Below, in pieces: positions 1-11,489 of a stretch of DNA of 64,000 bases (positions are counted from its first letter, which is position 1; the number at the start of each line of letters is the position of its first letter). The notes below the pieces were generated by a model, which did no database searches, was not told the origin of the DNA, and worked only from the letters and a program-made list of their open reading frames with translations. The stretch lies in NCBI GenBank assembly GCA_903813345.2, contig CAIIXF020000002.1, positions 28,467,223 to 28,531,222 on the forward strand, given 5' to 3'. Source of the DNA: Owenia fusiformis (Eukaryota > Annelida > Polychaeta > Sabellida > Oweniidae). Both the position numbers and the translations under genes were made by a program.

Positions 1-634
1 TCGATGCTTGGCCACCCAACAGCCCCGATGCTACATGTAATGTGTATGATTACCATACATGGAGCCATCTCGAGGAAATGGTACAATCAAAAGCATCCAA
101 TAAACAGCTTTGATGTGCTGAAACAGAATCTTAAAGTGCTGAAATGAATTGCAACAGAAATCTCTCAATAAGGCTATTGATAGATTGCGCTTCCATTTGA
201 AGCTTATTGTTGATGCATAGGGGAAGGGGAGGGGGTGGGGGTATATTGAGCAATTGTGAAAATTGTTTCAATAAATAAAATGTTATTAAACAACAATGAA
301 ATTCATAAACAATAAATTAAGTCACACAATGATGAAAATATAAATATCCAAGCATGTATTCACCTAACAAAAGAATGATATTCTATACATAAAAATTAAC
401 ATAATTCCACAGATTTACTATTTTCTCCCTTAAATCTGGAGACCTTAAATAGCGACCCGGACTCCCAAATAAGTATAATAAAACTTTACTATTGATTTCA
501 TGGCAAAGTGTTATATACCAAATTGTTTGAAATTGTATAACCTTTAAAATGGTATGTAAGTCAATGTACCATATTGAATGTAACTATTTTTATCCTGATT
601 TGAAGTTGGGTATTGTTTTTTTTGGCCCATCCTG
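1..634 (+). mobile_element. 3' part of a DD37D-type Tc1/mariner element (copy 1)
   Basis: The window opens inside a mariner-type element. Bases 1-165 encode the remains of the transposase C-terminus (the WPPNSP region). Relative to the second copy at 28918-29908, a small insertion near base 35 breaks the frame. The non-coding 3' part matches that copy closely and ends in an inverted terminal sequence, TTTTGGCCCATCCTG, followed by TA at 635-636. The left half lies outside the window. It is clearly a dead copy. Confidence 0.8.
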
Positions 635-1165
635 TATGTCGTGTATTGGTTTAGTATCATAATAAATTATTCATATCCTCAAATTGTGTCCCAAAGAGAA
701 GTCATTTTCCTATTGAATACATTGAACGTTCTTGCCTATATACATGAAGTGTGAGTGGCAGACAATATAAAACTGTAGAGCTCTCTTGAGGTCAACTGAC
801 AATAACTGTTTAACAATGCTGTAAACTTTGAAGTCATATTCGATGGTTTCAGAAGTGAAATTCGATGGTTTGATATATTTCAATTTTACTAATTCTGCAA
901 AACGATTTTCAATGTTTTCTTTTTTAATTTAAAGTTTTTTAATTTTTGTCAAAATGTTGCTGCCAACAGCACATATTGTTCACTTTTAATTAACCAATCA
1001 GAATTGAATGTTTCAACGGAGCTACTAACAATATATATCAAATTTGTCACACTTGTCTTTTAACTTTCATTCCACATGATATATAACATTCCTCAAATCG
1101 CACCAGATGATTCATACTACTATGGAATCATTTGCCCATAGAGAGTATCATATACAAAAGCATAT
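635..1165. other. No gene recognised
   Basis: AT-rich sequence between two transposon remnants. I see no exon-like open frame, RNA gene or structured repeat. Confidence 0.5.
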
Positions 1166-1167
1166 AT

Positions 1168-1960
1168 AGGGTGTCCCAAAAAAAGAAACCAGGATTTAAT
1201 TGCTTATTTCTCAAATATGAATAATAATAGGAAATTTCACAGTCACCATGTGATAGGTTATAATGTCCTTGTTCATATGATACCAGAATTGTCTATTTTC
1301 CTTTGCGGATGATTGAGTTCTAATATATATAAGTGAACATGTAAGGAAATGGTTTTTGCCACTTTTTCTTTCATGAATGACTGAACAGTAGAGGGATTGA
1401 AATGGCTATGTCAGGATGGTTATTTGGGTTATCTCAAAGATAACATCAACACAACATCACTAAGAGACGTTGATAATCTAAGGGCCAGAATTGTTGCAGC
1501 AGTGGAGGATCCAAGGGGACAGAGAGACATCACCAGGGATGAATTGCGATGAGATCTAGGGCAGACATTTGCATTGAAAGGAATATGGGTCATATTGAAG
1601 GACACTGTGGTTGAAACAACTTTGGATGGACATTGGGATTTAAAAGGGACGTTAAACATGATATGTGTAACTGAAACTGTAATAAATGAATAAAAGAGTA
1701 ATATCCTGATGTTTGTCGTTACTTATCACCTACATGTATACGTTATGATCGGGAAATTGACTTGGTTGAAAGTGGCACGACCCCATTTCTGACAGGGTCA
1801 TTTGAATCCCTCATTACTCAGTTATCTGGGGAGGAAAATATAACATATTGGTATCATATGAAAGAAGATATAAAGACCAGACGCAAATTATGATGGCTGA
1901 CACCAAGTATTGTACTTTTAATAATATGTAATTTCATTGATTCACACGTGGCTAGGCAAG
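1168..1960 (+). mobile_element. Degenerate Tc1-like element with long inverted ends
   Basis: The left end reads TATAGGGTGTCCCAAAAAAA, a typical Tc1/mariner-type terminus. The segment around 1263-1375 is inverted and degenerate at about 1770-1885 (shared CATATGATACCA and GCCACTTT blocks), giving long terminal inverted repeats. Between them, 1430-1560 reads on the plus strand as a transposase C-terminal tail of the type found after the last catalytic residue (DVDNLRARIVAAVEDPRGQR), then hits a stop. There is no intact transposase. The right boundary is approximate. Confidence 0.5.
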
Positions 1961-4900
1961 GTGTGTGAGATTCCAGGCAATCCGAACCCAGTAGTTTTAC
2001 ATGACAGCAGTGCATGAGATTGTGAAAAGATTTGAAACATAAGACTCAATGCATTGTAGCTGCTTCATCCCACCCAGGCGTTGTTTCCTAAACTTGCATT
2101 CCCGCTGCGTGGTCATGCAAAGATGTGGAAACAACCTTCATGATATGATTCAGCATACATTATATGCACTGGGTCCAGGACTTAAGTCCCTCAATGAACT
2201 ATGACTATGATGGCTTTAATTTAAACTGCTGTGCACGATATCACGAATCACTGTATCCAAGGTCGCTTGTGAAACAGTTATCAAGGTGACAACTTGACTT
2301 GAATTGAAATTGATACTTTGCCAACTTGACCATTGCAAAATATTTAAGTGAAAAAATGTTCTTTTTGAGATTTTATATCTTTTAGGTGATTCCGTAGAAA
2401 ATATTTTGCAATGTGTGAAATAATTCAAGCCCTCAATGTAAGACTCGGTGCATTGTGGCTGCTTCATTCCACAAAAGCGTTGTTTCGTGAACAAAGCGAT
2501 TCATTGACACCACCATTTACATCATCATTTTCGGAGAAACAATTCAAAATGTTGATGTACTGATCGATTTTATATATATATATATTTTTTTTTTTAAGAA
2601 ATATAAAGTCAAATGTATAGTTTAGAAACCTAAAACATACACTCAAATTTTATTTCATATAATTTCCTAAAGTAGTGCGTACTCAACAAACATATCAGGT
2701 GCCAAAAGTAAAAAATGTAAACATATAGTTCAATCATTCTGAAACTCTCGACCAACTAATGCGTTTACATCATTTTTCTGTTTTCCTTATTATTCCTTGT
2801 GCATTAAGTATTATCGAACTATTTTTAAATACACAAAGCGTCCAGCAAATGCTGATACAAAGGCATAATTTTTATTTCTTCTATGTCTGACTCAGCTGTG
2901 TGTATTGTTGGGTAGAATTACATTGTTATGTGAAATAAAGGTGAAATAAGTTTAGAATTTTTGGAAAGTGTCAGTGGTCTTGTTCATGAGACCTATGTCT
3001 ACATGTAGTCTTGCTTAAGACCCTGGACTCCCCCCCCCTGTTCAACGTCGCTCAGTACATACTAACATAGGGGGGGGGGGTGTAGACAGTTTTGAAGCAG
3101 GACTTCTTGTGTCTTTTAGACAATGCCACATATAAATTCAGATAACAAACTTCACAGACGATACAGCTATATAATAACATTAATAATTATTCTTTAGGCT
3201 TTCTAATTGCTCTGACATTAAATACCACCAAAAATGTGTTGGTTGTAAAGGAGGGGAGTCACTCTATTTGACAACGCTGTTCTGGTGATGAGTAAGAAGG
3301 AAAAAGCTTTGTCAACGACAAGTAGCATAACATAATGATTGTGCAATGTACTTCCTGATAACGGTCTCATTTTGGGATCAAACATTCATAATAACGTGGG
3401 GTACAAATCAACGCATATCATTTGAGTACTTCAGTGATGTTTATGTTTTGAAACAGTTTATTGATGAACAGTTATTAGGGAACTATCTCAAAATATACAG
3501 AAATGATATCAACGTTGAAAACGAGGTTGATACCCAAGGCGAAGACAAGTATGACAACAGAACATCCACTTTTAACTTCAGAGTCAGGTAATGTTTCTGT
3601 ATTTCAAAATCTTATTGCACACACGTATTTGTAATGGTAGCTATGACTTAATATCCAAATAGACAGATAATGAAAGGTGTGCGCATATTGTTGGCTGTTT
3701 GTTGCAACGAATGTTCCCGACTTCTTTAGAAAAAGGTTAAGGCAGATATGACAATGTATTACAAGTAAGTCGATTTACTCGTATATCCTGAAATTTCAAC
3801 AAAAATGCAAAACGGTTGTTACAGCAACACTGATAGAGGTAACATTTAAGGCGGGACAAACGCCAATGGTTTAAAAATATATGTATACGGGGAATGAATG
3901 TATCCCGTAAATCCCGTCCAGTGTGAAAATTGTCGATGCGCCCTTGAAAAATCATTCCAAGTGCACATTGACTACATAGTTTTACTGCCTGACGACATAA
4001 AGTATGGTAAGAAAATCATATTTAGAAAATTTTATTATATTATAGGCACATAATAATAGTTTTGTTAAATTACACCTTTGTCACCTGACGGAAATTCCCT
4101 TTGAAGGCGGAAAGCTCAAATTGCGTTTAATTCTGACAGTTGGTTGTTCTGTTTGTTTTCTCACATGATCGGCAATACTGTACCCTTACGTTAGATATAG
4201 TCTGAAGATATATCTTAGGTATGTAAGATATTATAAAAGCAATTCTAATATGATACATGACGTCACAATAGCTAGAACAATTGATTTACTGGTCTATATT
4301 GGAGTATGTATGACCGCTAAAATTCTTATATGCAAAAAGTTGTGTTTCTTGTCTGTTTATCATATTAGAATCGTAACAAAGACCTCGATTTTATGATTTA
4401 TGTCAAATATGAGACCTCAAATTTTATTCTGGCCATTGCCAAAGACCTCAATCGCTACGCGATTCCGGTCTTTTAATAATGAACAGAATAGAATGTTTGG
4501 TCATATATTATGACATAAATCAAAAAATCTCGGTCTTTATTCCTTAATTATAATTGGACATTACTGATTGTCCAGGTGATAAACCTAAGAGAAAAGGCAT
4601 TTTTAGATAAAGAGATGCGCAAACAGATTTATTTGTTAATAAACGATGCTTCAAATGTTGTTTTTAATTTTCGTTTCAAGGAAAATTACACAAAAAGGAC
4701 CTTTGTCTTCTTGGTCATAGTGTCAATCAAGATGATAATAAGTGTTTTTAGAAATAGATAACATATTTCTACTACCATTAACAGTTAACCATATAAAGTA
4801 ACTAGAGCAATTTTCCTCAAAAGTACTTGTTTTTAACGAGATTACAATATTTACCTAATGATAAATGTCAAACAATATGATGCTCATATGTCAGATTTAT

Positions 4901-5080
4901 CAATTTTCCAAGAACGTTTTTGTTAAATACAGATTGACATTAAAAGAGCCACCAACATAATGTTGCATAACTTATTTGTCTACATGATATCTGAATTGTT
5001 CTTAAGCACATTATAAGCTCCATGGAGCAACAGGAAGTTCTAGCTGATATCAAAGCTGAAATTTTAGCTCAAACAGAAGT
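1961..5080. other. No supported gene; low-complexity tracts
   Basis: Two short similar segments lie at about 2040-2100 and 2440-2500. There is an AT/T tract at 2570-2600 and C- and G-runs at 3030-3080. An open stretch 3346-3587 ends at a donor-like CAG/GTAATG, but it has an upstream stop, no recognisable domain and the wrong phase to join the PGRP-gene exons directly. I do not call it a gene. Confidence 0.4.
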
Positions 5081-5084
5081 ACTT

Positions 5085-5690
5085 TTATGAAAGGATAGGT
5101 ATCGATATGGTGAACTGAATTCAACAATGTTTTTCTCTTAAACCAATTATTGAAAACATTCTGTAAAAAGCACGGTCCTTTATGTAATGTTGACTAATTG
5201 ACAACAATTTAATGCAACAGGTATTTATATATATTTTGTATAACTGTTTTTGTTAATATATTTTGTTTTTTAGTGCAATTGTTTTTTGTTCCTTTTTACC
5301 AATTCTTGAGAACGAAGTTATATAAAGGAAATGTTGGTTGATTTTACAAAAAGTATGCAAAAACTTAAAACAAAATCCCCTAAAATTGATAAAAATTAAG
5401 TTAAGCCGTTTATTACATTAACAAGATACATTTTTTAAAATCAACCAAACTTTCCTTTGTACAATTACAATATTGAGAGACCTAAACACGTTGTGTTTAT
5501 GCCGTTTTGTTCCAATGAGGTTCGGATAGATGTTTCATTTCATTCCGAACATATGATACCAAGAACGAAAGAAGTGTCTGATGTGTTTTCTAAAACAATA
5601 TCTAATGATTTTTGCGTGTACTTTCAGAGAAAGAAAGCCGAATCAATTAAACATAGGATAATATTGTTGCTATTTATAAAGTCATTATAA
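5085..5690 (+). repeat. Dispersed repeat family A, copy 1 (truncated)
   Basis: Begins with GGATAGGTATCGATATGGTG and is homologous to 18480-19400 (mostly inverted) and 30445-31360. The part at 5457-5600 reads as an open frame but is the same repeat as 30445-30600 and 18700-18785, so it is not a gene. The 3' part departs from the other copies after about 5605. Confidence 0.75.
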
Positions 5691-6120
5691 CTTATTTACA
5701 AAATTATGTTACAAACGGTGGGTGGCATTTTCGTGTATAATCCAGGTGTGTCTGCAAAGGATTAGATGACACTTTTAACACTCATAAAGGTAATCGTAGC
5801 TAGTCATCTGAAGCCTCTTGCAGAGTTGCTCCATGAAATAAAATTTTAATGTGCTAAAGAACAAGTCAAAATTCACGCAGACAGAAAAATTATGCAACAT
5901 TATGTGGGTGGGTGGCATGTTTGTCTCACGCGGAATAAAAGAGGCCGTTTTCTTTTGTGTCCGGTTTTGGGGATGTTTTTCATTTAATTATCGTCGATTA
6001 TTCTTTGCATGTATTAAGCTCTTATGATGGTGTATTATGTGAAATCCCTGTGCCTGCCAGCTCATGATTATGTTTTGAAAAATATTCGTGAAAACTCTTT
6101 GCAGTTTGTCATAAGGACAT

Positions 6121-6672
6121 ATACAGGGTGTCAAATAAGTCCCGTCCCCCCCCCCCTCTACAGCCAAAACCAAGATAATTGGTACCAAGTGTGATATATC
6201 ATTGGAAAGGTCTTCCAAAGTTACGTTGATTGGCATATATCTGACAAATGTCAATCAATCTCACAAATTCACTGTATCAATTGAGGTGACCATAGGCCTA
6301 GAAACATGGCAATTTGGCGTATTTGGCAGGATTTTAAGAATCTGGTATAAGAAAGGTCAAAGGACCAAAAGATGACTAAATAGTAAATATGTATATGGCA
6401 ATGAATTTAACCAATTGCTGGATAGGGTTAGAGGTGTAAAAAATAGAGGTGCAAGGAAAGTGGGGAATCCTTTTTTATGTAACAAGTGACGTTTTTTGAG
6501 GTCATATCCTTGTCATTTTGACGCAAAAAGTTGCTTAAAGGAGGGCACGTTAACTATGTAGGACATCATGAAAATATAGGTAAATTTCATCCAAAATACT
6601 TGAGAGTTGGTGAGTTAACATAACTTTGGATGATCTTTGCAATGGTATATCACACAAGGTACCGTCTAGAAT
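6121..6672. mobile_element. Non-autonomous element with inverted arms
   Basis: The left end is CAGGGTGTCAAATAAGTCCC, as in many Tc1/mariner-type elements, followed by a C-run. The segment 6195-6230 (around TGGTACCAAGTGTGATATATC) recurs in inverted orientation at about 6620-6665, so the two ends form arms of about 70-100 bases. There is no transposase. The right arm stops close to the proposed start codon of the Death-HEPN-PGRP gene at 6674. Confidence 0.5.
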
Positions 6673-6673
6673 A

Positions 6674-9600
6674 ATGTCCAATATAGCTGAAACGATGTTT
6701 TCAAAATCAGACCCTATATATTTCAATGGGGAAAACCCCGGATGTAAAAATGTGTACCCAGAATTAGAGCTCTTCAACACGGGAGGTAAGAATATTGTTG
6801 TAATTCTTTCGCTATCGCGTTTTAGTCTATTTACTTTTATGTGTCTGCCTTTTCTTATTCTTAAATTATGTCCAAACAAAGAAATATTATCTTAAATGTC
6901 AGAAATACATGTCAGTGTATGCAAAATGACACAAATTAACTCTTTTTAATATTTTCCAGTTGCTATATAGTAGGGAAAGGACCTGTCTTGGGTACCATAT
7001 TATCTTAGTTTGTCTAACTCCTAAATCATTCTGATTACTGAGTTGTACTATAACATTCAGCTACTCCTTACTTGCTCTTGTAGATGATATTCCAAATGGA
7101 GGCGCAAAATCCGCTTTCCTCAAAGATGTATCTAAAAAGATGGCAGACGTTCTGAGCTTCGTCGATTATGACACCATGCGTAGATTGTGTATGCTGCTAA
7201 ATCCACCCGATGTATTTGGCAATGACTGGCGGATGCTTGCCGATAAGATGGGATTTACATTTCTCGAGATACGTAATATTCAACAGCGCGAGAAAAATCC
7301 GACACAGGCACTACTGTTGGTGTATAAAACACGCACGGGTAAAGGTAACAAAGAACTCCTTAATGACCTACATGACTACACTTTATCAATGGGTCGAGAG
7401 GACTGCGTTACACTTTTAAAGCATGTATTGGAGGGTGAAGATGGGGACGATTTGAAGATCGATATGTCTGCGCTAACGTGTGGACAGGATAGCATTCTTA
7501 CTGAACAAATAATAGGTAAATCATTTGGACGACAAAAGCTAGAAAATCTAAGCCATCATCAGAAGAGGCTCCGTTGAATAGTACTTCTTTTCCTCATCAC
7601 TCTACGAGTCAACATAATTATTAACATAATATTTCACAATTCTTGTTCCCTTGTGTCCCATTTGAATCATAAATGACATTCATTTCTTACAAGACAAACT
7701 GATCATGAAGACAATAACAGGTTATTATTTCTTGACTCCCTTCTTCTATCAACTAATACTGTGTTTCGCTTATTACTTAGCAATATTTTTTTGTTCACAT
7801 AAGTTTTTTTTCATACTTTAAAAAGATTATTTGAGAAAACGTGTCATGATATAAAGGAAAAATAATTCTAAAATATGTAAAATGTCTCTCTATTAATAAT
7901 ATAAATGTTGATTTACAGATGCTTCCGAGTTTTACTACGGCCGGTTATGCTGTTTATTGTTAAAAGAAGGCACTGAGCAGATAAGAGAATATTTGCTGAA
8001 TAACTTGCCATATGGATTTGACAACATATTCGATGTGTTACGCAGCAAAACATATAAGATGCAGTTCCGACTTCTCAGAGAACAGGAAAAGCTAACCCAG
8101 AACCAATTTAACACCCTGTACCCGCCATCTTGTGCAGCAAACCCCTCTGTCTTTGACCAGGAATTACTGTTTGTCTTGATCAAGCATCTCATCAAAAAGA
8201 ACGACTTGGACTGGCGCAAGTATCCACAGGTGGACAAAATCGATCCAGAATATGACGTCATCAGATTGAGACATTTACGTCATCGGCTTATACACAAATC
8301 AAAAAGAGATCTAAGCCAAAACGAATACGACCAACTTTTCGGTGAAATTTCTCAGATTTTATTGAGAATGGGGCAAAGCCCGGAATCCATACGCAAATAC
8401 AGCGATCGTGTACCAATATCTGATATTCCAGACCTGAAGCAAGAGTATTCCAAAGCGGTGGCACAGTTGAAGGAAGAATTTATCAGAGCCACAATGGCGG
8501 TGGACTTTACCCCTACTCGAAAGTTCAACAGATTCATGATTCTCATCACTCTATGTTTTGTTACGATGATCATAGGAATCTCGATGTTTGTTGGCATTTA
8601 TCTGTCCAATAAACCCAATGGAAGATCAAAATGTGCTGAAAGCCCGGTGTCTATAACCAACAGTAAGAAAAATGTGATAAACTATATTCACTGACAGGGA
8701 TTTCACTAGAATTTCTCACAACAGGGTGTTACTTAAGTACTTAATAAATGAAAACAACAGGCAAAATTAATGGAATTGTTAAAATAATGGAAAAGTTGAA
8801 AAGTCTCTCCAGGCCCTCGTGAAATATCATATTGTCCCTCGGAATAAACCCATATTTAATTCTGACCAGTAAATAAGATTTTTATCCTGTGATGTCATAA
8901 CTCTCTTCATAAAATCATCGGTTCAAAATCCATATCTGATTTTATATGAAACAAAACCAGACTACCAGTATGGTTAAAAAAAATACAACTTCCACAGCTT
9001 ATAAAGATAGCTACTGAACAGTAAGTGTTCTCCTTTCACATTTGTTTCAGAGGAATCGGGTATGTTCCGCTATAAGAGCAGAGAAACATGGGGTGCGAGA
9101 CCTCCGATTAGTCCACTGACGCGTTTTAAGAAACCAGTTAAATACGTCATCATAATACACACAGCTGGCCTTGATTGTGTTGAAATGGTTGATTGTTGCC
9201 AGAGCGTTGTTGAAGCACAAAACATACATATGGATAAGAAAAGTAAGTAAATCAAAGGCATGTACAATAATAGTATTTCTGTTGGAACCATTGAACTCAT
9301 GACAATGATTCTATGCCTCACTGACATTCATCATATTTTCCTTATATATAGTGTTCACCATAAATAAATGACACCTGGATTTTATATCACCATTTCCAGA
9401 CCAATAATGTCTAGATATACATCGCTTAAGTTTTGTACATTTTACATTTTGTATACTCTCATCCACTGATGTATAGCCTCTTGAAAATTCTCTCCTTTTT
9501 AACATGGGAAATCCTCACTTCAGCAAACCCAGGTGTGATTTATTTATGGTGAGCACTGTAATTCATTTTAGACATGTCTGATATCGGCTACAATTTCCTA

Positions 9601-10311
9601 ATCGGTAATTATGGTGTTGTATATGAAGGACGGGGATGGCGCTTTGAGGGAGAACACTCCAGAGGGTAAGACCGGAAGTACATGATTGAATATCAATTAA
9701 TGGTGCGATTTGTATTTATGGATAAAAAAGTCCATTGAATGATTTTACTTTACTGATTTAGCTGGAACAACCTATCAATTGGAATTGCATTTATTGGTGA
9801 TTTCCGCATGAGACTACCGGATAAGAAAGCAATGCAAGCGCTCGAAGAAATTCTTTTCTTCGGAATCCACAATCGGTATTTGAAGCAAAAATACATTATG
9901 TACGGCCATTGCCAGGTAGCGCCTTATTTGAGTCCAGGGGAGACTCTCTACAATGAACTAATGAGGTGGCGTCACTGGGTAAGCTAAACACAAGTCATTT
10001 TATCCTTCGGTGTATTTGTTTCTGGATGCCGAAATAGTTAGCTTAACGTTTTGTTCAACCTATGCACCCGACAATCATGAATCGCAAATAATATTGCCAT
10101 TTATCCGATGGATATTAAATCGGTAAAAATGGTATCCCTCAAAACTCATAGGATATCCTCTAAATACTAATTGTGGATATGTCAATCTGCTATTTTAACT
10201 GATTAATTGTAGAAATACCGCAACGTAACATCAGACGCAAAGCTAGAGGGAAACAGAACAAGTTATTGCTTTGACAAGAAACCCCCACAAATGGTAGCAA
10301 TTCCTCCTTGA
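6674..10311 (+). CDS. Death-HEPN(DZIP3-like)-TM-PGRP receptor, 7 exons
   Basis: Exons 6674-6785, 7084-7515, 7919-8662, 9051-9242, 9572-9665, 9762-9978 and 10213-10311 join in frame (629 residues), all GT-AG with matching phases. Residues about 57-151 are a Death domain of MyD88/IRAK type (W86, MGREDC). Residues about 195-335 are a DZIP3-type HEPN domain with R302-x4-H307 inside [16 protein letters not shown]. Residues 388-411 form one membrane helix. Residues 434-608 are a PGRP domain ([39 protein letters not shown]). Inferred topology: Death/HEPN cytoplasmic, PGRP outside (type II). The first zinc-His position is Ile465 and the zinc-Cys position is Ser582, while Tyr500 and His574 remain, so peptidoglycan binding without amidase activity is likely. 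The start is the first ATG of exon 1; an extra 5' exon is possible. The domains are certain; the single-transcript structure rests on splice phase. Confidence 0.9.
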
Positions 10312-11242
10312 GCGTGTATAAGCTTGGAAATTACGAACAGTTCGGAAATCATCTTGTTTGTCACTCCCTGAGGGTACTATACACTTCACTAAGTATTCCA
10401 ATGACGAACATATTCAGAGTGATTTCCTTATACACACTACTAACACATAGAAATGCATAAGATACTTTGTTTGTCCATTTGTATTGTTAAGTATATTTTG
10501 AAAGTACCTTATTAACATCTAACGCCATCCAATAAACCATTCATAAGGAACAGACAAATAAAAACAAATACATAATCATTACTAATAAGCCAAATGGGTT
10601 GCTCATGAACACCAAATGCAAGGAGTTTTATAGTGTTATTAAGTTAGAAAAGTCCCTTATCCTGTTTTCCTTACAAGTATGTGATACACAGTACAGTGTG
10701 ACCCATAAAACATAATCGATATCGTGTTTTACATCTCAAATTCACTCCGGTGGCAAACACTGTAATCAAGTCATCAACACCAGTCGAATATGTGGCATTC
10801 TCAAAAAGAAATTAAAAAATTAACTAGAATCTACGCAACAACCAAATATAATAAGCCTGTCAATCCAGGGAGGCCTAAGTGGATTATTAAAAACACCCCG
10901 AAATGCTTAGATTTTTGCACCTCCAATGGAAACTTTAAGCAATGCATATAAAATCGAAACGGCAACCTGTACGCAGAAATCGCCCTATTCAAATGCTTAT
11001 TTTAAAAAAGCCCGTATTTAGAGCTGAAATATGTATGACGTACATCATTTTACTTCAGAAATCATTATACTGTACATCGAAATCAAGATTGCCAGCGTAG
11101 TATTCAATAGACATGAGTATAGTGATTCCTGTTGACACCAGCGTGGAATTGCAAATCTCCCGTTTAAAACACGAAACTGAAGCTCATCGGGTATCTGAAG
11201 AAGACGAATTAGCGCTTATTTTCTATGCGCGCTATACACATT
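10312..11242. other. Intergenic, nothing recognised
   Basis: 3' flank of the PGRP-type gene. It is AT-rich with no exon-like frame, RNA gene or structured repeat that I can see. Confidence 0.5.
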
Positions 11243-11384
11243 ATACCTGGGTAACAAATTCTCCGACCCATCGGCCGGCTCCCGGCCGATTGACTGTTTT
11301 GTTCAATATTGTATTCAATTTTGAACAAAATACTAAATCGGCCGGGCGCCATAGTGAAAATCGGAGCAAATGTGACCAAGGCAT
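11243..11384. mobile_element. 142-bp palindromic MITE (family M), copy 1
   Basis: The ends are CTGGGTAACAAATTCTCCG and its degenerate inverse ending TGTGACCAAGGCAT, with internal GGCCGG..CCGGCC inverted arms around an AT-rich centre. It is the same element as 45463-45604 and 45635-45764. The open frames crossing it on both strands are by-products of the palindrome. Confidence 0.85.
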
Positions 11385-11489
11385 TTCTGAACTGATTCAT
11401 GGACTTTGCGTTCACTTTGCGTTTTGAAAAACATTGTAAGATTAAAGTCTCCAGTCTTTTAAAATAGCACGCAGTACACACAATTACTT

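Noticed and set aside
3346-3591. 81-codon open frame ending at a donor-like site
   Set aside because: Stop directly upstream, no acceptor in frame, no recognisable domain, and its phase does not fit the PGRP-gene exon at 7084.
5457-5690. 77-codon open frame
   Set aside because: It lies in dispersed repeat family A, which recurs at 18.7 and 30.45 kb with different stops.
6626-6673. Upstream extension of PGRP-gene exon 1 to a TTG codon
   Set aside because: Non-ATG start and overlap with a transposon inverted arm; the first ATG at 6674 is preferred.
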